A stretch of DNA of 64,000 bases from Siphonodentalium dalli (Eukaryota; Mollusca; Scaphopoda; Gadilida; Siphonodentaliidae). The number at the start of each line of letters is the position of its first letter. The stretch's first letter is position 1. Below the pieces are notes generated by a model. The model made no database searches. It was not told the origin of the DNA and was given only the letters and a program-made list of their open reading frames with translations. The stretch covers positions 176,176,556 to 176,240,555 of the forward strand of contig CP136067.1 in NCBI GenBank assembly GCA_032622095.1. Reading direction: 5' to 3'. A program made the position numbers and the translations under genes. Below are positions 24,675 to 36,829 of the stretch, one piece after another.

Positions 24675-25008
24675 GATATACCGGCTTCATGTGCTCTGAG
24701 AAACTCTTGCCAAAGTCACAGTCAGAAGTCAGATAAAAGCTCTTTATTGCTACCATATCAGGAATAGACTACAACAGAACGCTCTTTTCTGTTCCATATT
24801 GTGCAAATTGCTGTTTTGTGTTTGGGACCCAAACACCGTATTCACAGTTGTATTTTCATTATTTCAATGAGTCTTTTGGGATTATATAATGCTCGTAGAA
24901 AGATAGTTTAGATATTTATCGACCTATTTCGATACTGAGAAACATTCAAAAGCGAATAATAGTCTCGTGTATTTTGGAGCGCAAATCGCCATGTGGCTTT
25001 AAAGTGAT
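24675..25008 (-). repeat. Family E copy, reversed
   Basis: Reverse orientation of the E family: CCGGCTTCATGTGCTCTGAG at its left, paired AAAGAGCG-type words at about 24738 and 24779, and GCGCAAATCGCCATGTGGC near the right end. Confidence 0.8.
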
Positions 25009-25795
25009 TGGGATTACTCCAATGTGGTGATCCAATAGAAAAGGAGAATAATCTTGTTCACAGTAGATATTTTTTTCAAATATTATATCCAAATTGAAAA
25101 CGCACACCGTCATTCTTATATGGTAAATAAATGCAGTGACGCTTGATGACGATATCGTTAGTTTTTCGCCGATAGTTTCGTCCCGAATCTAAAAGTAAAT
25201 ATTAACAATTGAGCGAAGTTCAGACGTTGTTTTCTATGGAATGGTTTACGGTCGATTTGTTTGAGAGTTTCCGCGATGTTAGTCGAATGCTAAACATTCC
25301 GCAAGTTGGAATCTAGTGCCTGAGTACTTAGGTATCAGTTTCTCCCGCCCGACCATAATGTATCTGTTTGCGTCTTTAAACTACAGTAAATCGATACCAT
25401 TAGCATTCATAATTTCCGGTAACGCTGTTAAATTCTGCATGTCTTCACACTTCGGAATCTATACGTCGCAGATCTAACTTCGCTGGTGACTTTAAAATCA
25501 TTAAATTGCTCGTTGTGTCAGCCAATACGCCAAGGAGTTGATAGCAAACAATATGTAATCGGGGTTCACGATTGGATGGCTAGTGGCATCTAATCGCGAG
25601 CACGGATGGCACGTGATGTTCGATTGAATATCAGAATGTAGGGTATCATATAATCCCATATACCATAATATGTCAAATATAGCGAATTATCGAAATATGA
25701 AATACAACGGAAAGGCGAAATAGGAATATACAGCGAAATAGCGGAATAAAAAATGCAGCGAAATAGAGCGAAATATAGAAATAGGGAATTATTTT
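25009..25795. other. Unassigned AT-rich sequence
   Basis: The stretch 25670-25790 repeats GCGAAATA-type words (simple-sequence-like), which makes the 94-codon minus frame there Ser/Tyr/Phe-rich. No gene recognised. Confidence 0.45.
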
Positions 25796-26000
25796 TATTA
25801 ACTAAATAACGGAGATATTTGAAGAAGTGTATTTTACGAAATAAGAGCGTAACACAAACCTCCCCCAAGCCCACCCACCCTATAGAAGAATTTCACTTAT
25901 TTAACCAGAGTTGATCTTTTGTGGTGTTGTAATTTCTCATACAAATCGCCGTTATTTTGTAAAGGTATACATTCTTTATAGAGTTATTACTCTTCAGATT
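25796..26000. mobile_element. MITE family H copy 2
   Basis: Diverged partner of 11867-12055: AAATAACGGAGAT at the left, GTTGATCTTTTGTGGTGTTG inside, and CGTTATTTTGT near the right end. Confidence 0.6.
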
Positions 26001-26164
26001 AAATATTATAGTCAATCGATACCACGCGTGCCTCCCTTGGTCGCGATTGTATGCCAATAGCCATCATATCGTGAACCCCGATATGTCATCTTTTGGTAGT
26101 CAAGCGTGTGCGTATTAGGTGGTTGTATCGTCAAAGTAAAATCATGGTTGCAGAACAAGTATTA

Positions 26165-26352
26165 AGAAATACATATATATTCCCGGTCTTGTTTGTTCAA
26201 TGTTATAACGTTCCCTGTCAAAACGTGTCAGAAGAACAAAGTTCCCAGGTTTTGTACTGGTGAAATGTGATCTCTACGGGCGTCAGCCAGAATAGAGATG
26301 CATGGCACGATCTACGGTTGGTCACAGTAACCAACCGTAGATCATGCCGTGA
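26165..26352. repeat. Family F arm fragment with a terminal hairpin
   Basis: Blocks CCCTGTCAAAAC, GGTTTTGTACTGGTG and ACGGGCGTCAGCC match the right arm of the 6023-6562 element. It ends in a small hairpin, GATCTACGGTTGGT / ACCAACCGTAGATC (about 26310-26344). Confidence 0.65.
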
Positions 26353-26376
26353 ATCTCTCCTCCTCTCCCACCACAC

Positions 26377-27007
26377 CAACATATCCTCGCGCAAATACGC
26401 ACATAATCGACCTATAATTTGAAATATGTACATAATGTGATTATTCAGCCTGTTCTCCCGAAAACCAGCACATTATCTGCTTACAATAGAACTTGTTTTA
26501 GATAGATAACATGCTGAAAATGAGAACATTTTAGTCACATTATGAGGCGATTCTAAGCAAATTATGTGCAGATAATGACACAAAGAGGCAACTCACGACT
26601 AATCAGGTGTACGCTCTTTAACAGATTTATTTCAGAATCAAATAATCACATTATGTACCAATTTCATATTATAGGTCGAGTATGTGCGCATTTGCGCGAG
26701 AATATGTTGGATTATTTGCTTCTGAAATAAGCAGATAATGGAGTCATAGCAGTTATTTCGTTTTACGGCGCGAGCCACAGTGAAAACACATGTTAAAGGG
26801 CGTATACATGAACAGTCGTGGGTTGGCTTACTTGTGCGATAGTCCACACATAACATGCTTAGAATCGCCTCGTTATGAGTCGATAATGTGACTAAAATGC
26901 TACTATTTCCAGCACATTGTCGACTCAAAGTAGGCGATTCTAAGCAGATTATCTAAGCAGAAGTTATTTATAAGCAGATAATGTTTGGATTTCGGGAGAA
27001 CGGGCTG
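26377..27007 (+). mobile_element. MITE family D copy 3, interrupted by another D copy
   Basis: Starts CAACATATCCTCGCGC and ends GGAGAACGGGCTG. Its sequence breaks at 26445 after GATTATT and resumes at 26710 with GATTATT, where the family consensus is continuous. Flanks ACCACAC and GCCACGC agree at 5 of 7 positions. Confidence 0.8.
26446..26709 (-). mobile_element. MITE family D copy 4, nested in copy 3
   Basis: A reversed, shorter D element of 264 bp starting CAGCCTGTTCTCCCG and ending GCGCGAGAATATGTTG. It is flanked on both sides by GATTATT, a 7-bp duplication. End pairing is CAGCCTGTTCTCCCG against CAACATATTCTCGCG, 11 of 15 matches. CA-starting ends and a 7-8 bp duplication are suggestive of hAT elements, whose duplications are 8 bp; that assignment is inference. 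Confidence 0.85.
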
Positions 27008-29746
27008 GCCACGCCGTGATGGTGCAGGTCTGATATGTCTTGACGGGCGCAGTTAGCAGCCTATAAGCTGAACAGGGTTCACGTTGAATGGACAGTTATT
27101 TTGGTTAAATAATTGATTTGAATTGAGGTAATTGGTCAAGTGTACATGTTTCTGTCGATTAGAGTACATATGATTTGCTTCACGTTGATCTGGGTACCCA
27201 GGATCTCCACAACGTTCATTAGAGTACCCGGGTTCTCTAAATATCGCCCAACCGAATCACGTCTTCTATTAATGCGACAACTAAAAAGATGGCGGCTATT
27301 TTGGAATAGGCTTATTTACAATTACAGTCATATCTATGATAGAACCCACTATAATACATGTACAAAGTTAAGGTTATTGGTTTTCATTTTAAAGTTTAGT
27401 CAAAATGGGTACGGATGATGTGGCAATACACAATTTCCAGCAATTGTGACCAACCTGTGAGGAGGTACTGTACTTACAATCAATGGTGAGCCATTATCGT
27501 TGGCATAGGTTCCATCAAGAATGTGTTATTGTCGACAGAAATGTTATGTGTAATCAAATGCCTGCACTTTAGCTTCTTCGTACAATTTGTAAAGAGATGG
27601 GCTCCTTGGTGTGTACACACAAGACGCTTAATTTGTATCCATTTTATACTCAAATTGACCAATGTTCAATACAAAAACAGAACATGACAGAACGATTGTC
27701 AGTAAATAAACTTCTTCCACCTGATAGAGCTATGTTAGAGTTGAGAAATATCTGAAACAGAAAACGAGTTATCGCAGCAATTAAAAAAAAATGCAAGCGC
27801 AGATGACAGAATTCAGAGGAGATAAATCGGACTATTTCACAATAAGAAAACTCACCCAGTTGGCCTGCACTGAATACGACAATCGTGTTACGTATTCAAA
27901 GTATTCACTTTTTGTAACATAATTAAACCCCTCAAACTAATAATGTCACATTTAACACTGAATATACTGGATGTTATGCCCCCCCCCCAAATACTGATTT
28001 TTCTATTTTTCAGACCCCCTACAATCCGATAAATCGTGTACTGCTACATGGTTGAGCAACGTCTAGTTACGTGCGCTCGCGCAACAGTATGGCGATCAGA
28101 CAGATTCGTAGGTTGGTGTTACCCTACTCCGTTTCACTCCATGACGTCACCAAAAACGACGTAAAACCTCGTGGCGTTCTGACATTTTTACTGTGCCGCG
28201 TTTTTGCTATGTTTATTTTATGTGTTGTTTTCGATTATTTGTTTTTCGACGATATCGCCATTTGTCGGGATTCCCTGTTTCTATATTTAAAACTGGCATG
28301 CTCGTAGTGAGCCTCGATTTCGTTTTTTTTCTCCAAGGTAAAAATACGCCAGAGTTATGACAAAAATAGATCGACCTACATTTTCTCCATCAGAACTCTA
28401 CATCAAAGAGTCTATAGACTCCTTCGGGACCTACATAGACTCCTTCATTCGGGTATTTTTACTTATAATTGGGAAGTTTTATCATTTTTGGTTCGTGCGA
28501 AGACCTCTTTTTATCGTGCGGGGAAAGAGAGACATTCAAAACGCGATTTCGTAATTCGACGCAATAGGCTGAATAGCCTAACCTTCAGCCGAGTTCCGGG
28601 TCAAATACGACGAATGACGTAACACAAAACAAAACGTATTTGTTGACACAAACACCGTTTGAAGAGTTTATTATTACATAAAATGATCGTTATTGATTAA
28701 TTATTGATATTTATTGTTGCATATTGGTTGCTATCAATATTTACACAAATAGTATTAATTATTTCTTATAATTGCTCCTTTGGTCAACTTTGACTCTCGG
28801 AAAATGAAAATCAAAATATGCCGCTGAAAAAAATGTAATCGATATTAAAGTCTCATCCTTTCGGCAACATGGAATTGGTTTTAATTACTTAAATGATTAA
28901 TATAGTAATTTGCATTTATCTGTAATGAAAAGAGAATGGTAATTTTTCTAACATTAAATTAAATTAAATAAATTACCAAAATACAGTGAAATTATTTTTT
29001 AAATTATTGTTTATTACATTTTTGCGCACGTTGGCATCTCTCTGAGTGCATTCTAGTTATTATTGCAGACGGTGTGTCTGTTGCCTATACCGATGTACGT
29101 GGCTAATAGTACTATGGCGTGACGTCTATTGAACGAGAAATGGGAGATCCTAGGTACCCTTTTCAAGGTTTCAGAGATCGTGGGTACTTTTAGCAATGGA
29201 AACGTGCGATCTTGATCAATTAAGCCGTAGTTGAAGGGCCGATGCTGACGATTGCGTCTATGTGCTGCACTATATTATAGCCAGGTCACAATTCAAAATA
29301 ACGTCCATAACTGAACAGAGAATCACTTGACTTTATCGCGTGTCACACTTAACATTTTCAGTTGTATATGACTAAGGATTGAAAGTATGAATTATTGATT
29401 AGGTTTAAGCTTATAGTAGTACTTTGACGAAATGTCCAAAGGTCAGCGGAACTGTACACATGTATTATATAGTTGAGAACGTGAGTGCCACCAGTGGACT
29501 GTCCCATATCACCTGATAGAATATACCTCGTATTGGGAAGAAATATCGATCGAAATTTCCAATGTCCCCGTAGTCACCCTTGCACAAGTCGGTCAGCTAA
29601 TTTGCTGTGATATAGGCAGATATTGCTGAATTGATATGATGCTGGTGGGGCAAACAGATGCTGTTAATAAAAAGTAGCGTTATTTTTATCCATTTGTTTT
29701 CTAATTTGTGCGGCTTTGTGGAGGAAAATATTAGTATTGGCTCAAC
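27008..29746. other. Unassigned sequence
   Basis: A C-homopolymer sits at about 27979-27988. The 78-codon plus frame at 28071 is Cys/Phe-rich in its second half and unrecognised. No repeat or gene identified. Confidence 0.45.
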
Positions 29747-29909
29747 TTAACCCTTTCTGTGCCAAGTCCGATTTTTGTATCAACCCATATTTATTGATTA
29801 TAATAATGTGATACATTAATGTATCACATTATTATAATCAATAAATCTGAAAAATGATCAAGGAAATATGGGTTGATACAAAAATCAGACTTGGTACTGA
29901 AAGGGTTCA
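29747..29909. mobile_element. TTAA-type MITE, family B copy 1
   Basis: The left end is TTAACCCTTTCTGTGCC. The right end is the complement of TGAACCCTTTCAGTACC, so one flank reads TTCA instead of TTAA. Arms of about 45 bp share TTTTTGTATCAACCCATAT. It is centred on a perfect palindrome (29789-29846). piggyBac-like by ends; non-coding. Confidence 0.75.
29789..29846. repeat. Perfect 58-bp palindrome
   Basis: Every base from 29789 to 29846 pairs with its mirror around a central TTAA (29816-29819). The sequence is AT-rich, with GTGATACAT / ATGTATCAC near the centre. Confidence 0.9.
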
Positions 29910-29967
29910 GGCATGAAGACTGCGTGTGGGTCGTTTGAACCAAAACAGTATCTATACGCAATTTGGA

Positions 29968-29981
29968 CGGGGGGGGGGGGG
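29968..29981. repeat. Poly-G tract
   Basis: A run of about 14 G residues; similar C or G runs lie near 10206, 27979, 36262, 36580 and 49030. Confidence 0.9.
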
Positions 29982-30124
29982 GTAAAATAGGTCGATAAAT
30001 ACACAGAATATCTTAATGCTGTAAATTTTCCAGCATATATGGGCCTCTGTGTGGACCCGGGTAATATAGGTCCATCGCCCCACTGAGGGGTACGAACACC
30101 CTAATGTGGCACCCTATTGCAAAG

Positions 30125-30590
30125 GGTGCATCTCGTGAATGGTGTAAGAGTCCTGATTGTACCAGGGCGGCCGCATCACATGGTTCATCGACCTGCGGTG
30201 TGGCTTAGCTCATGGTCCACTTCGGTCCTTTGTCGCTATAAAACGGGTGGTTGAATTCACTCGGTTTAATAAATGTGCTAGTCGTGAATTTCCCGTGTTT
30301 CAGATTATATTTATGTTAACTGTTTTTTTTTTCACTTTGTTTTCTGTTAATATCGTCTTATGTTTCTTGGCATTTCACACTGATGATTCTTCACTGTTCG
30401 AATATTGTACTGTACACGTCTGTCGGACTGTGGCGAGGTACCAGGAGGCTGCTATAAATGGCTAAACCGATAGAAATATGTACCAGTCTTTGGCCAGAAA
30501 ATAATACAAATGGTAGTCCGATGAGTCTGCTGGACTAGTCGATTAATTTCTTTTCATATGGCAACTCAAACTAAAACAACAACGTATTTA
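30125..30590 (+). repeat. Dispersed repeat family G, copy 2
   Basis: Plus-strand relative of 13160-13515. Contains GGCTTAGCTCATGGTCCAC, CTATAAAACGGGTGGTTGAA, and ends near ATGGCAACTCAAACTAAAAC. A 102-codon frame (30157-30465) lies inside; it has a hydrophobic centre but no recognisable domain. Confidence 0.6.
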
Positions 30591-30958
30591 ACATACATGT
30601 TGGAGTGATGACTCGCTACGTCCCAATGTTTTTGAGGTGTATCCGTAATATTGGTTCTTCGTTTTGATCCCAATGTCAAGAAACCGTATGTTTGTAATTG
30701 ATAGAACATTGCATATTGTAGCTGGACAATTTTAATTTGTCGAAGCCAATCAGAACTGGGCCAATCTCCCGACTGCATGTTCAAAGACTCCCGTCAAGAT
30801 ATTGACTAGCAACAGGGATGAGTTGAGAACCAGCAATATATCTTATTTGTCAGAATGAGCTGGCCCCACAGGGAGTCAAAAATGTTCATATAATGGTAAT
30901 AATTACCATAAAACAGCTACGTTCTTACCTTCAATCGATATCAACATTCAACCTGAGC

Positions 30959-31409
30959 TTAACCCTTTCCCCAACAGAACGGCCAAAAACGCCCAAATAA
31001 AGCTTCAACAGCCTAAAATATCTTCGGTCTGTCTCAATAACACCATACAAATATGGATATCATTGGCACCGGTTCATTGACCACATTGTGATGGTTACAG
31101 TTATGCCCTGTGCCAATGCATTATCTTATATATGCGAGTCGACCATAGGTCGCCTCGCATATATAAGAGAATGCATTGGCCTAAACAGTTTTTACCATTT
31201 TTTCTCTTACATTATTTAACAATTTTATAATTTTTTCTTACATTTTTTAACAATTTTTATAATATTTTTCTACATTCTTTGACAATTTTATCATTTTTAA
31301 TATGTGTTAAGCCAATGCATTATCTTATATATGCGAGGCGACCTATGGTCGACTCGCATATATAAGAGAATGCATTGGCACAGGGCCGTTCTGTTGGGTA
31401 AAGGGTTAA
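30959..31409 (-). mobile_element. TTAA-flanked MITE, family A copy 2
   Basis: Reversed relative of 1177-1558. It has TTAA at both ends and CCCTTTCCCCAACAGAACGG at the left, complemented by CCGTTCTGTTGGGTAAAGGG at the right. The unique arm (about 30985-31105) lies on the left here and on the right in copy 1. The hairpin module occupies 31106-31385 at the same internal position in both copies, so it was acquired before the family spread. Confidence 0.8.
31106..31385. repeat. Nested hairpin module, copy 4
   Basis: CCCTGTGCCAATGCATTATC to GGCACAGGG. Two mirror hairpins with TATATATGCGAG stems flank a spacer in which TTTTTCTTACATT...AACAATTTTTATAAT is duplicated, which explains the longer spacer than in copy 1. 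Confidence 0.85.
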
Positions 31410-32619
31410 TGCTGTATACATGAAACTGCCACTGACTACAGTTGTACCACCCCATCCCCTGTGCAGTGTTTTGAATATAAACTGTTATGGCCATGTTCGT
31501 TTGAAAGACACAATACAGTATGTGTGTGTGTTGAATCGTCCTGTTGAGTGAGTGACGACATTCGTTGTCACCAACCTGGCTGCCACCTTGATGCATACAT
31601 TGATATAAAGGCTCATGCCACTTTAGTGAAATACTATAAATATCTTGGCAATGCCTAATTCGATATAAGAGTCTATTTAAAGCCTATTTGCTATTGATTA
31701 TTTATTCCACCTATATGTTATGATAATGCTACATGTATCTATTTTAGATATGTCTGCACAATATTTCAGTTCTTGAATATATATTCCTGAATCCCAAGTG
31801 GGAACAGTTTATTCTGTAGGTATTTGTTCATAGCTTATATTTTAGTCTCAGCAACTGTGTGCTTTGTATACACAGTAACAGTTACTTCGCTAGAACATGC
31901 AGTTTGTATCATCTGTTTCTAATCGTACTAGTGATGTTGCATAGCGATTAAAAGTCAAATCCCAACCAATCAATCAGCCGCTTTTTCTTTTTGCACAGAA
32001 GTGGGACACACGCTCTTTGAGTTACCAAATCAGGGATAGAGTAACACTGTACAACATGAATAATTCTTTATGAGGCACATAAACTCCGTGTTTGTCGGCC
32101 TATCTGTATAGCCCTACTTTACGAAGAAAACCGAAATGGGGTGGTAAATTGGATTGACTATGTGCGCTCGTCCGTTCGTCCGCCCGGGATATATATCAGA
32201 TATTTGGGTTATCGTATGGAAGTTCGCCATTATGACTGATTTCAAAAGAGTGCAAAACCATGTTGTTAGCATTTACCATTCGAGAGTTATCCTTTTTTGT
32301 TTATTTTAAATTTGAGTTCCGTCCTGCCCATGTTTAAATTTGACTCTGGGGTGGGTATGCCAGTACCCGAGGTACATCTTTTTTTTATAAGCGGAACCAG
32401 TCATGGGTTGTACCAGAAGGAAGAAGAATGTCATCTTACAAAATGCCACGACTGGACTTTAAAACGAAGCTGCCAGTCGCTTAACCATTTACACAAGAAA
32501 ATAATTAGGGCAGAACCATGAGCCTAATAGTTTTGATGGCCAGATATCGAATTGAAGTTTTACCACGTTTTGAATTTTTGTCAATCTGGCAAACATTCCA
32601 ATGATCTCTATAAATAAAG
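31410..32619. other. Unassigned sequence
   Basis: The region 32518-32600 (GGCCAGATATCGA, TTTTACCACGTTTTGAAT) shares words with 35560-35640, 21590-21660 (reverse sense), 6780-6830 and 48418-48485: a low-copy repeat family of about 90 bp. No gene recognised. Confidence 0.45.
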
Positions 32620-32960
32620 CCACATTCTCGCGCATATACGCACATAATCGAACTATAATGTGAAATAGGTATATAGTGTGATTATTTGAATCTGAAATAA
32701 GCTGATAATGGACTCATACCCGTCATTTCGTTTTATGGCGCGGGCCACAGTAAAACACATGTTAAAGAGTGTACACATGAACAGTCGTGAGTTTGGTTAT
32801 TTGTGTCATTGTCTGCACACAATCCGCTTAGAATCGCCTCATTATGCTTCGATCGTGTGACTAAAACAATCTAATTTTCAGCACATTATCGACTCAAAAT
32901 GGGGCGATTCTCAGCAGAATATCTACCTAAAACAAGTCGGATTTTCGGGAGAACATGCTG
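32620..32960 (+). mobile_element. MITE family D copy 5
   Basis: Begins CCACATTCTCGCGC (one-base-shifted form of the family start), contains GTTAAAGAGTGTACACATG, and ends GGGAGAACATGCTG. No clear target duplication. Confidence 0.75.
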
Positions 32961-35064
32961 AACAAATAGCGGCCATGTTTTTTCGCTCAAACAGTGGTAG
33001 ATAAGAAAGATCGTTCTCAGTTATGAGCTATTGTCGTCATTTATGACGTATTATTTATGTTGATTTTGGGGATTTCCGCGATGCCTGTGATACGAACGTC
33101 AAATCGACTGCTGATCCTATAGACTCTTTATTATTATTATTATTAACGTGACATGTGCATCTAGAATGCAGTTATTAGATCAACAATACGGAAATTGCAC
33201 ACGGCCACATAGGGCCTGAAGTCACGCTAATAGTAGAATCCCATGCCTGCTATATGCTCAATGGCATTGATATGGCAATTCTTGGGGATTTGTCGTGCAT
33301 ACGTGAATATCGGGGAAAAAACTATGTATCATGAGATTGTCATTTACAAATATATATAATATGGAGTTTACTATTCCAGAGTTATTTATAAAGACATTTT
33401 TTTCGCGAAGGCGTCAAAACGACAGGAAGACCTTATTATTCGTGCCTTTGATTGTGACGCGTTTGCAACGCTAGATCTCACACTAAGCTTCGCAACATAT
33501 CAAGAGATCTTAGAAATGAAGTTTGATTTCCGGTTCTACGATTTATATAGCACTCTTTATAAACTTAGTCATGGCTTTAATAAGAATAATTGGGTCTTTG
33601 TCTAATTGACAAACATGAAGTACCCCACATAAGTTGGCGTCAATTGGAACAAATCAATATGAACAACAGACTTGGACACTAGAAACGTTTATAATCATGT
33701 GTGTTTTATCAATCACAATTCGACAGAGCTCGCTTTGACGGTGCCGCTTTGTTGGGTACTTATATTGATTTCAATTGTTGTCGATTTCTCTATAAAGGAA
33801 GCGAGTTAAGCTCACGATGCTCCAGAGCGAAGTTTTCTGGAAGAATGTGCTCGTCGATTAAGTACGCATAGATGTGTCCGGTGACTGGTTTATGCTGCAG
33901 ACAATAGAAGGTAATCTATGGACATTACTGGAATTCAAATTAAGCATCAGATGGGTAACTTCTTTGAACCATTGTTTTGTTTTGTTTGTCCTGAATTTTG
34001 TGTTATGAACAATATATTTTAGCTGTTGTCTCCATCAGCATTTAATAGCTGCCAAATATGGTGAGTGATTTCCTAGAAAAAATTGAGTCACTTTATCCTT
34101 AATACATTATTTTTTTTGCGGTTTTCAATTTGCACATAGCGATGCAAACTCTTATTAAATATCATTACAATACGTCTGGTATCTGTTGACATGTAATGTA
34201 AAGTAATGACATTTTCTACATTCCTGAGATAAAATAATTAGATAAATATATGGGGTAGTGACATTCACGCTTTATTCAGCCCTGCAAACCCAATTGAAAT
34301 AAGTTTTAAATGATATCGTGATTTCACATAGCAGTGAGTGAACAATCTTTATTTTTGTCATATCAGGAACAGACTAACAAAAACGCTCTTTATTCTGGTA
34401 TCTTGCAACAGAATAGTAACTCTTTTTGTTTGTGGCTATAAGATGGTCACTGCATATTTTTAAATCATTGAGCCCATATATGGTAGTGCCTCGTGTATTA
34501 ATCTCCCACCACTATCAATAGTTTTACAGATGTGTGCAGGACTCCATGCCAAATTTTAGTTAAATACATTCCATTACAGCTTACTTAAAATTTATTTAAT
34601 TTGGTAAGAGGTGTCTCAAAACAACAAATTAGTTGAAATAGCGCTGAAAATACCCGTTTTGTTTCTTATATTTTTCAATCACCCGTCGTGCAAAATTAGC
34701 TCTTGTATACCATGGGAAATAAATCAAGAGCTGTTATCGCTCTGAAACTTTATAGTACTACATATACGTCATATACTGTTGAATAGTTCCATGTTAAGAT
34801 GTCGACGCTATATACCTTTTACGGATAGTCAGTTGCGCATTATTCCGTTTCGAATTCCAGAATTTCAATGAATACAAATTAAATGACGCATGGAATGCTC
34901 GAGCTCCAATTTTTGCGTTCGAAGTTGTATTTGTTATGACTTCAATGCGTCACTCTGGGATCATATCATCCTCGTCAATTCAATTCAATTCAATTTAATA
35001 GTAACTCTGGTCATCATGAAAGACATTACAGAGACAATACATATGACACAATTACGTAGATGGT
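32961..35064. other. Unassigned sequence with simple (TTA)n tract
   Basis: A (TTA)n run lies at about 33126-33146. A reversed family E fragment (AACGCTCTTTATTCTGG) is near 34335-34445. The interval 33990-35060 is otherwise featureless to my reading. Confidence 0.45.
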
Positions 35065-35165
35065 AGTTCAGGTGTTTATCGACCTATTTCGATACCGGGA
35101 AAATTTTCAAAGCACATATTAGTTTGTGTAATTTGGACCACAAACCGCCATGTGAGTTTAAGAAT
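35065..35165 (-). repeat. Family E fragment, reversed
   Basis: Carries TCGACCTATTTCGATACCGG and CACAAACCGCCATGTGAG, the reversed start of family E. Confidence 0.7.
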
Positions 35166-35654
35166 CTTGTATCAAATATAGCATCTTTGGAACGTGAAAT
35201 TTTCTATCAATATATTTCATATAGTTTCGATCGTTTAGAAATGACAGCAAAAAGTAGTTTGTTAATTATTTGATTCCAAAATTAAATGCTTTTGTACAGT
35301 CAAGTTTAAGTTACAGTTTGTTTTCAATTATTTTCAGTGGGACGAAACATAATAAAATAGATTGTGTATGTTGTTCTGGTAACTGGAAGTCTCTAATCCT
35401 GAATACATCTTAATTCGAGTAATCAAGATTATGTCTTCCTTTAATTATCCGCGCTAAAAACGCTCGATATTTTAGATTCAATGTCCGATTTGTCACACAA
35501 AAAACACGATAGGTTTTCTATATCAGAAAATCATTAGATTTGGACCATGAGCCCATTAATATGTTTTGAAGACCAGATATCGACTTTCAAAAGAGAAAGT
35601 TTTACCACGTTTTGAATATCTGTCAGGTCAACAAAAATTCCAATGCTCGCCTGT

Positions 35655-36075
35655 TATAATAATAATAATGCAGTTTTGAGCCACGATTAAGTACTCTGGC
35701 TTCACGGGGACAAATATATACATATACATATAAACATGCATTAAATAAATTCAGACACCATGGTTTCATCAAATCGTGCAGTGTATTTCAGTAGGTCCTC
35801 TTGTCCTTGGGCGGGAAAGCAATTTGGAAAATATGAGTCTTGAGGGCCGATTTAAATTCCGAATTATATAGTGCAGTTTTGATAGATATGGGTAGTTGGT
35901 TCCAAAGGAATGGCACAGCTATCGAAAATGTCCGATCGCCGCACGTTTTGGGGTCAACGGGGTTCAGTACAAGATCGCACGCATTTCCAGACCTTAGATG
36001 ATAGGCCGGTTCATATTGTGCCACCAATTCAGCCAGGTAGGATGGTGTTAGCATTTGTAGACAATTATTAGCATT
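35655..36075 (-). pseudogene. LINE 3' end: C-terminus of a CR1-like reverse transcriptase
   Basis: The minus frame ending at 35788 has, in its last 85 residues, the standard tail of CR1/Rex-type polymerases: TPSYLAELV, a YHLRSG block, GDRTFSIAVPFLWNQLP, and FKSALKTHIF. The preceding part of that frame (above about 36075) runs through G-rich simple sequence and is a chance extension, so the LINE copy is 5'-truncated there. The 3' side ends in an (ATT)n-type tail at about 35659-35670, as expected for these elements. RT catalytic domains are absent. Confidence 0.85.
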
Positions 36076-36829
36076 TGAAAATAGATTCGATGCCTGATGG
36101 GTAACCACAATGCAAATTTTCAAGAACTGGGGAGGTCGGAAAATAATTTCAGGCACGTATGGCATTTTTTCCGTTTCGATCATTTTTGGTACCCACACAC
36201 CCCCACCGCCAAATTGTTTTCCGTTTTCGGCAGTTTTTCCGACCATTTTTTTTACATCCACCCCCCCCCCCCTTTTAACACTAAAACAGATTTGCGGGGG
36301 AAAATTCACTGTAAACAGCTGTATATGAATTTCTGTGCATACTATTTATCATGGATGTTAACATGGACATGTAAATAGGAATGAGTCATTTTGAGGTCAT
36401 TCGGCCAAAAAAACATGGCTGCCAGCGGCCATCTTGGGTTTCAAAATTTGCAACAAAATACAACACGATAACTGCCTGCAGTCAGTTTACAGTTAGAATT
36501 ACATTATTTCTCTCATTCAAAGTGGTTTTGAAGCCCAACTCATTGCCAAAAGACTAAAAAACAAGCAGGCTTTGACCACCCCCCCCCCTGCCTGGGTGAG
36601 CTAAAAATTCGCTATTTTAGTGTCAACTCGAGTCTGTATCTTTAGTGATAAAACATTGTTGCGGCCTGGAAATCTGTTTCGTCTTGAAAGTGTTTTAGAC
36701 ATTCTAAAAATTAAAGCTTGACAAGTTGACAAGAAAAAGCCTCCGTGGTTATTGCTAGCACTTGGAAATTATTTCATGCGAGTCCATACATTTACAGTAA
36801 AGGGACATCAGGCACTCATATTTTGTAAA
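36076..36829. other. Unassigned, homopolymer-rich sequence
   Basis: C-runs at about 36260-36272 and 36578-36588. Open frames on both strands at 36097-36378 are low-complexity. No gene recognised. Confidence 0.5.

Noticed and set aside
36097-36378. Pro-rich plus frames and the N-terminal half of the 35788-36309 minus frame
   Set aside because: Homopolymer C/G runs create them; only the last 85 residues of the minus frame have LINE similarity.
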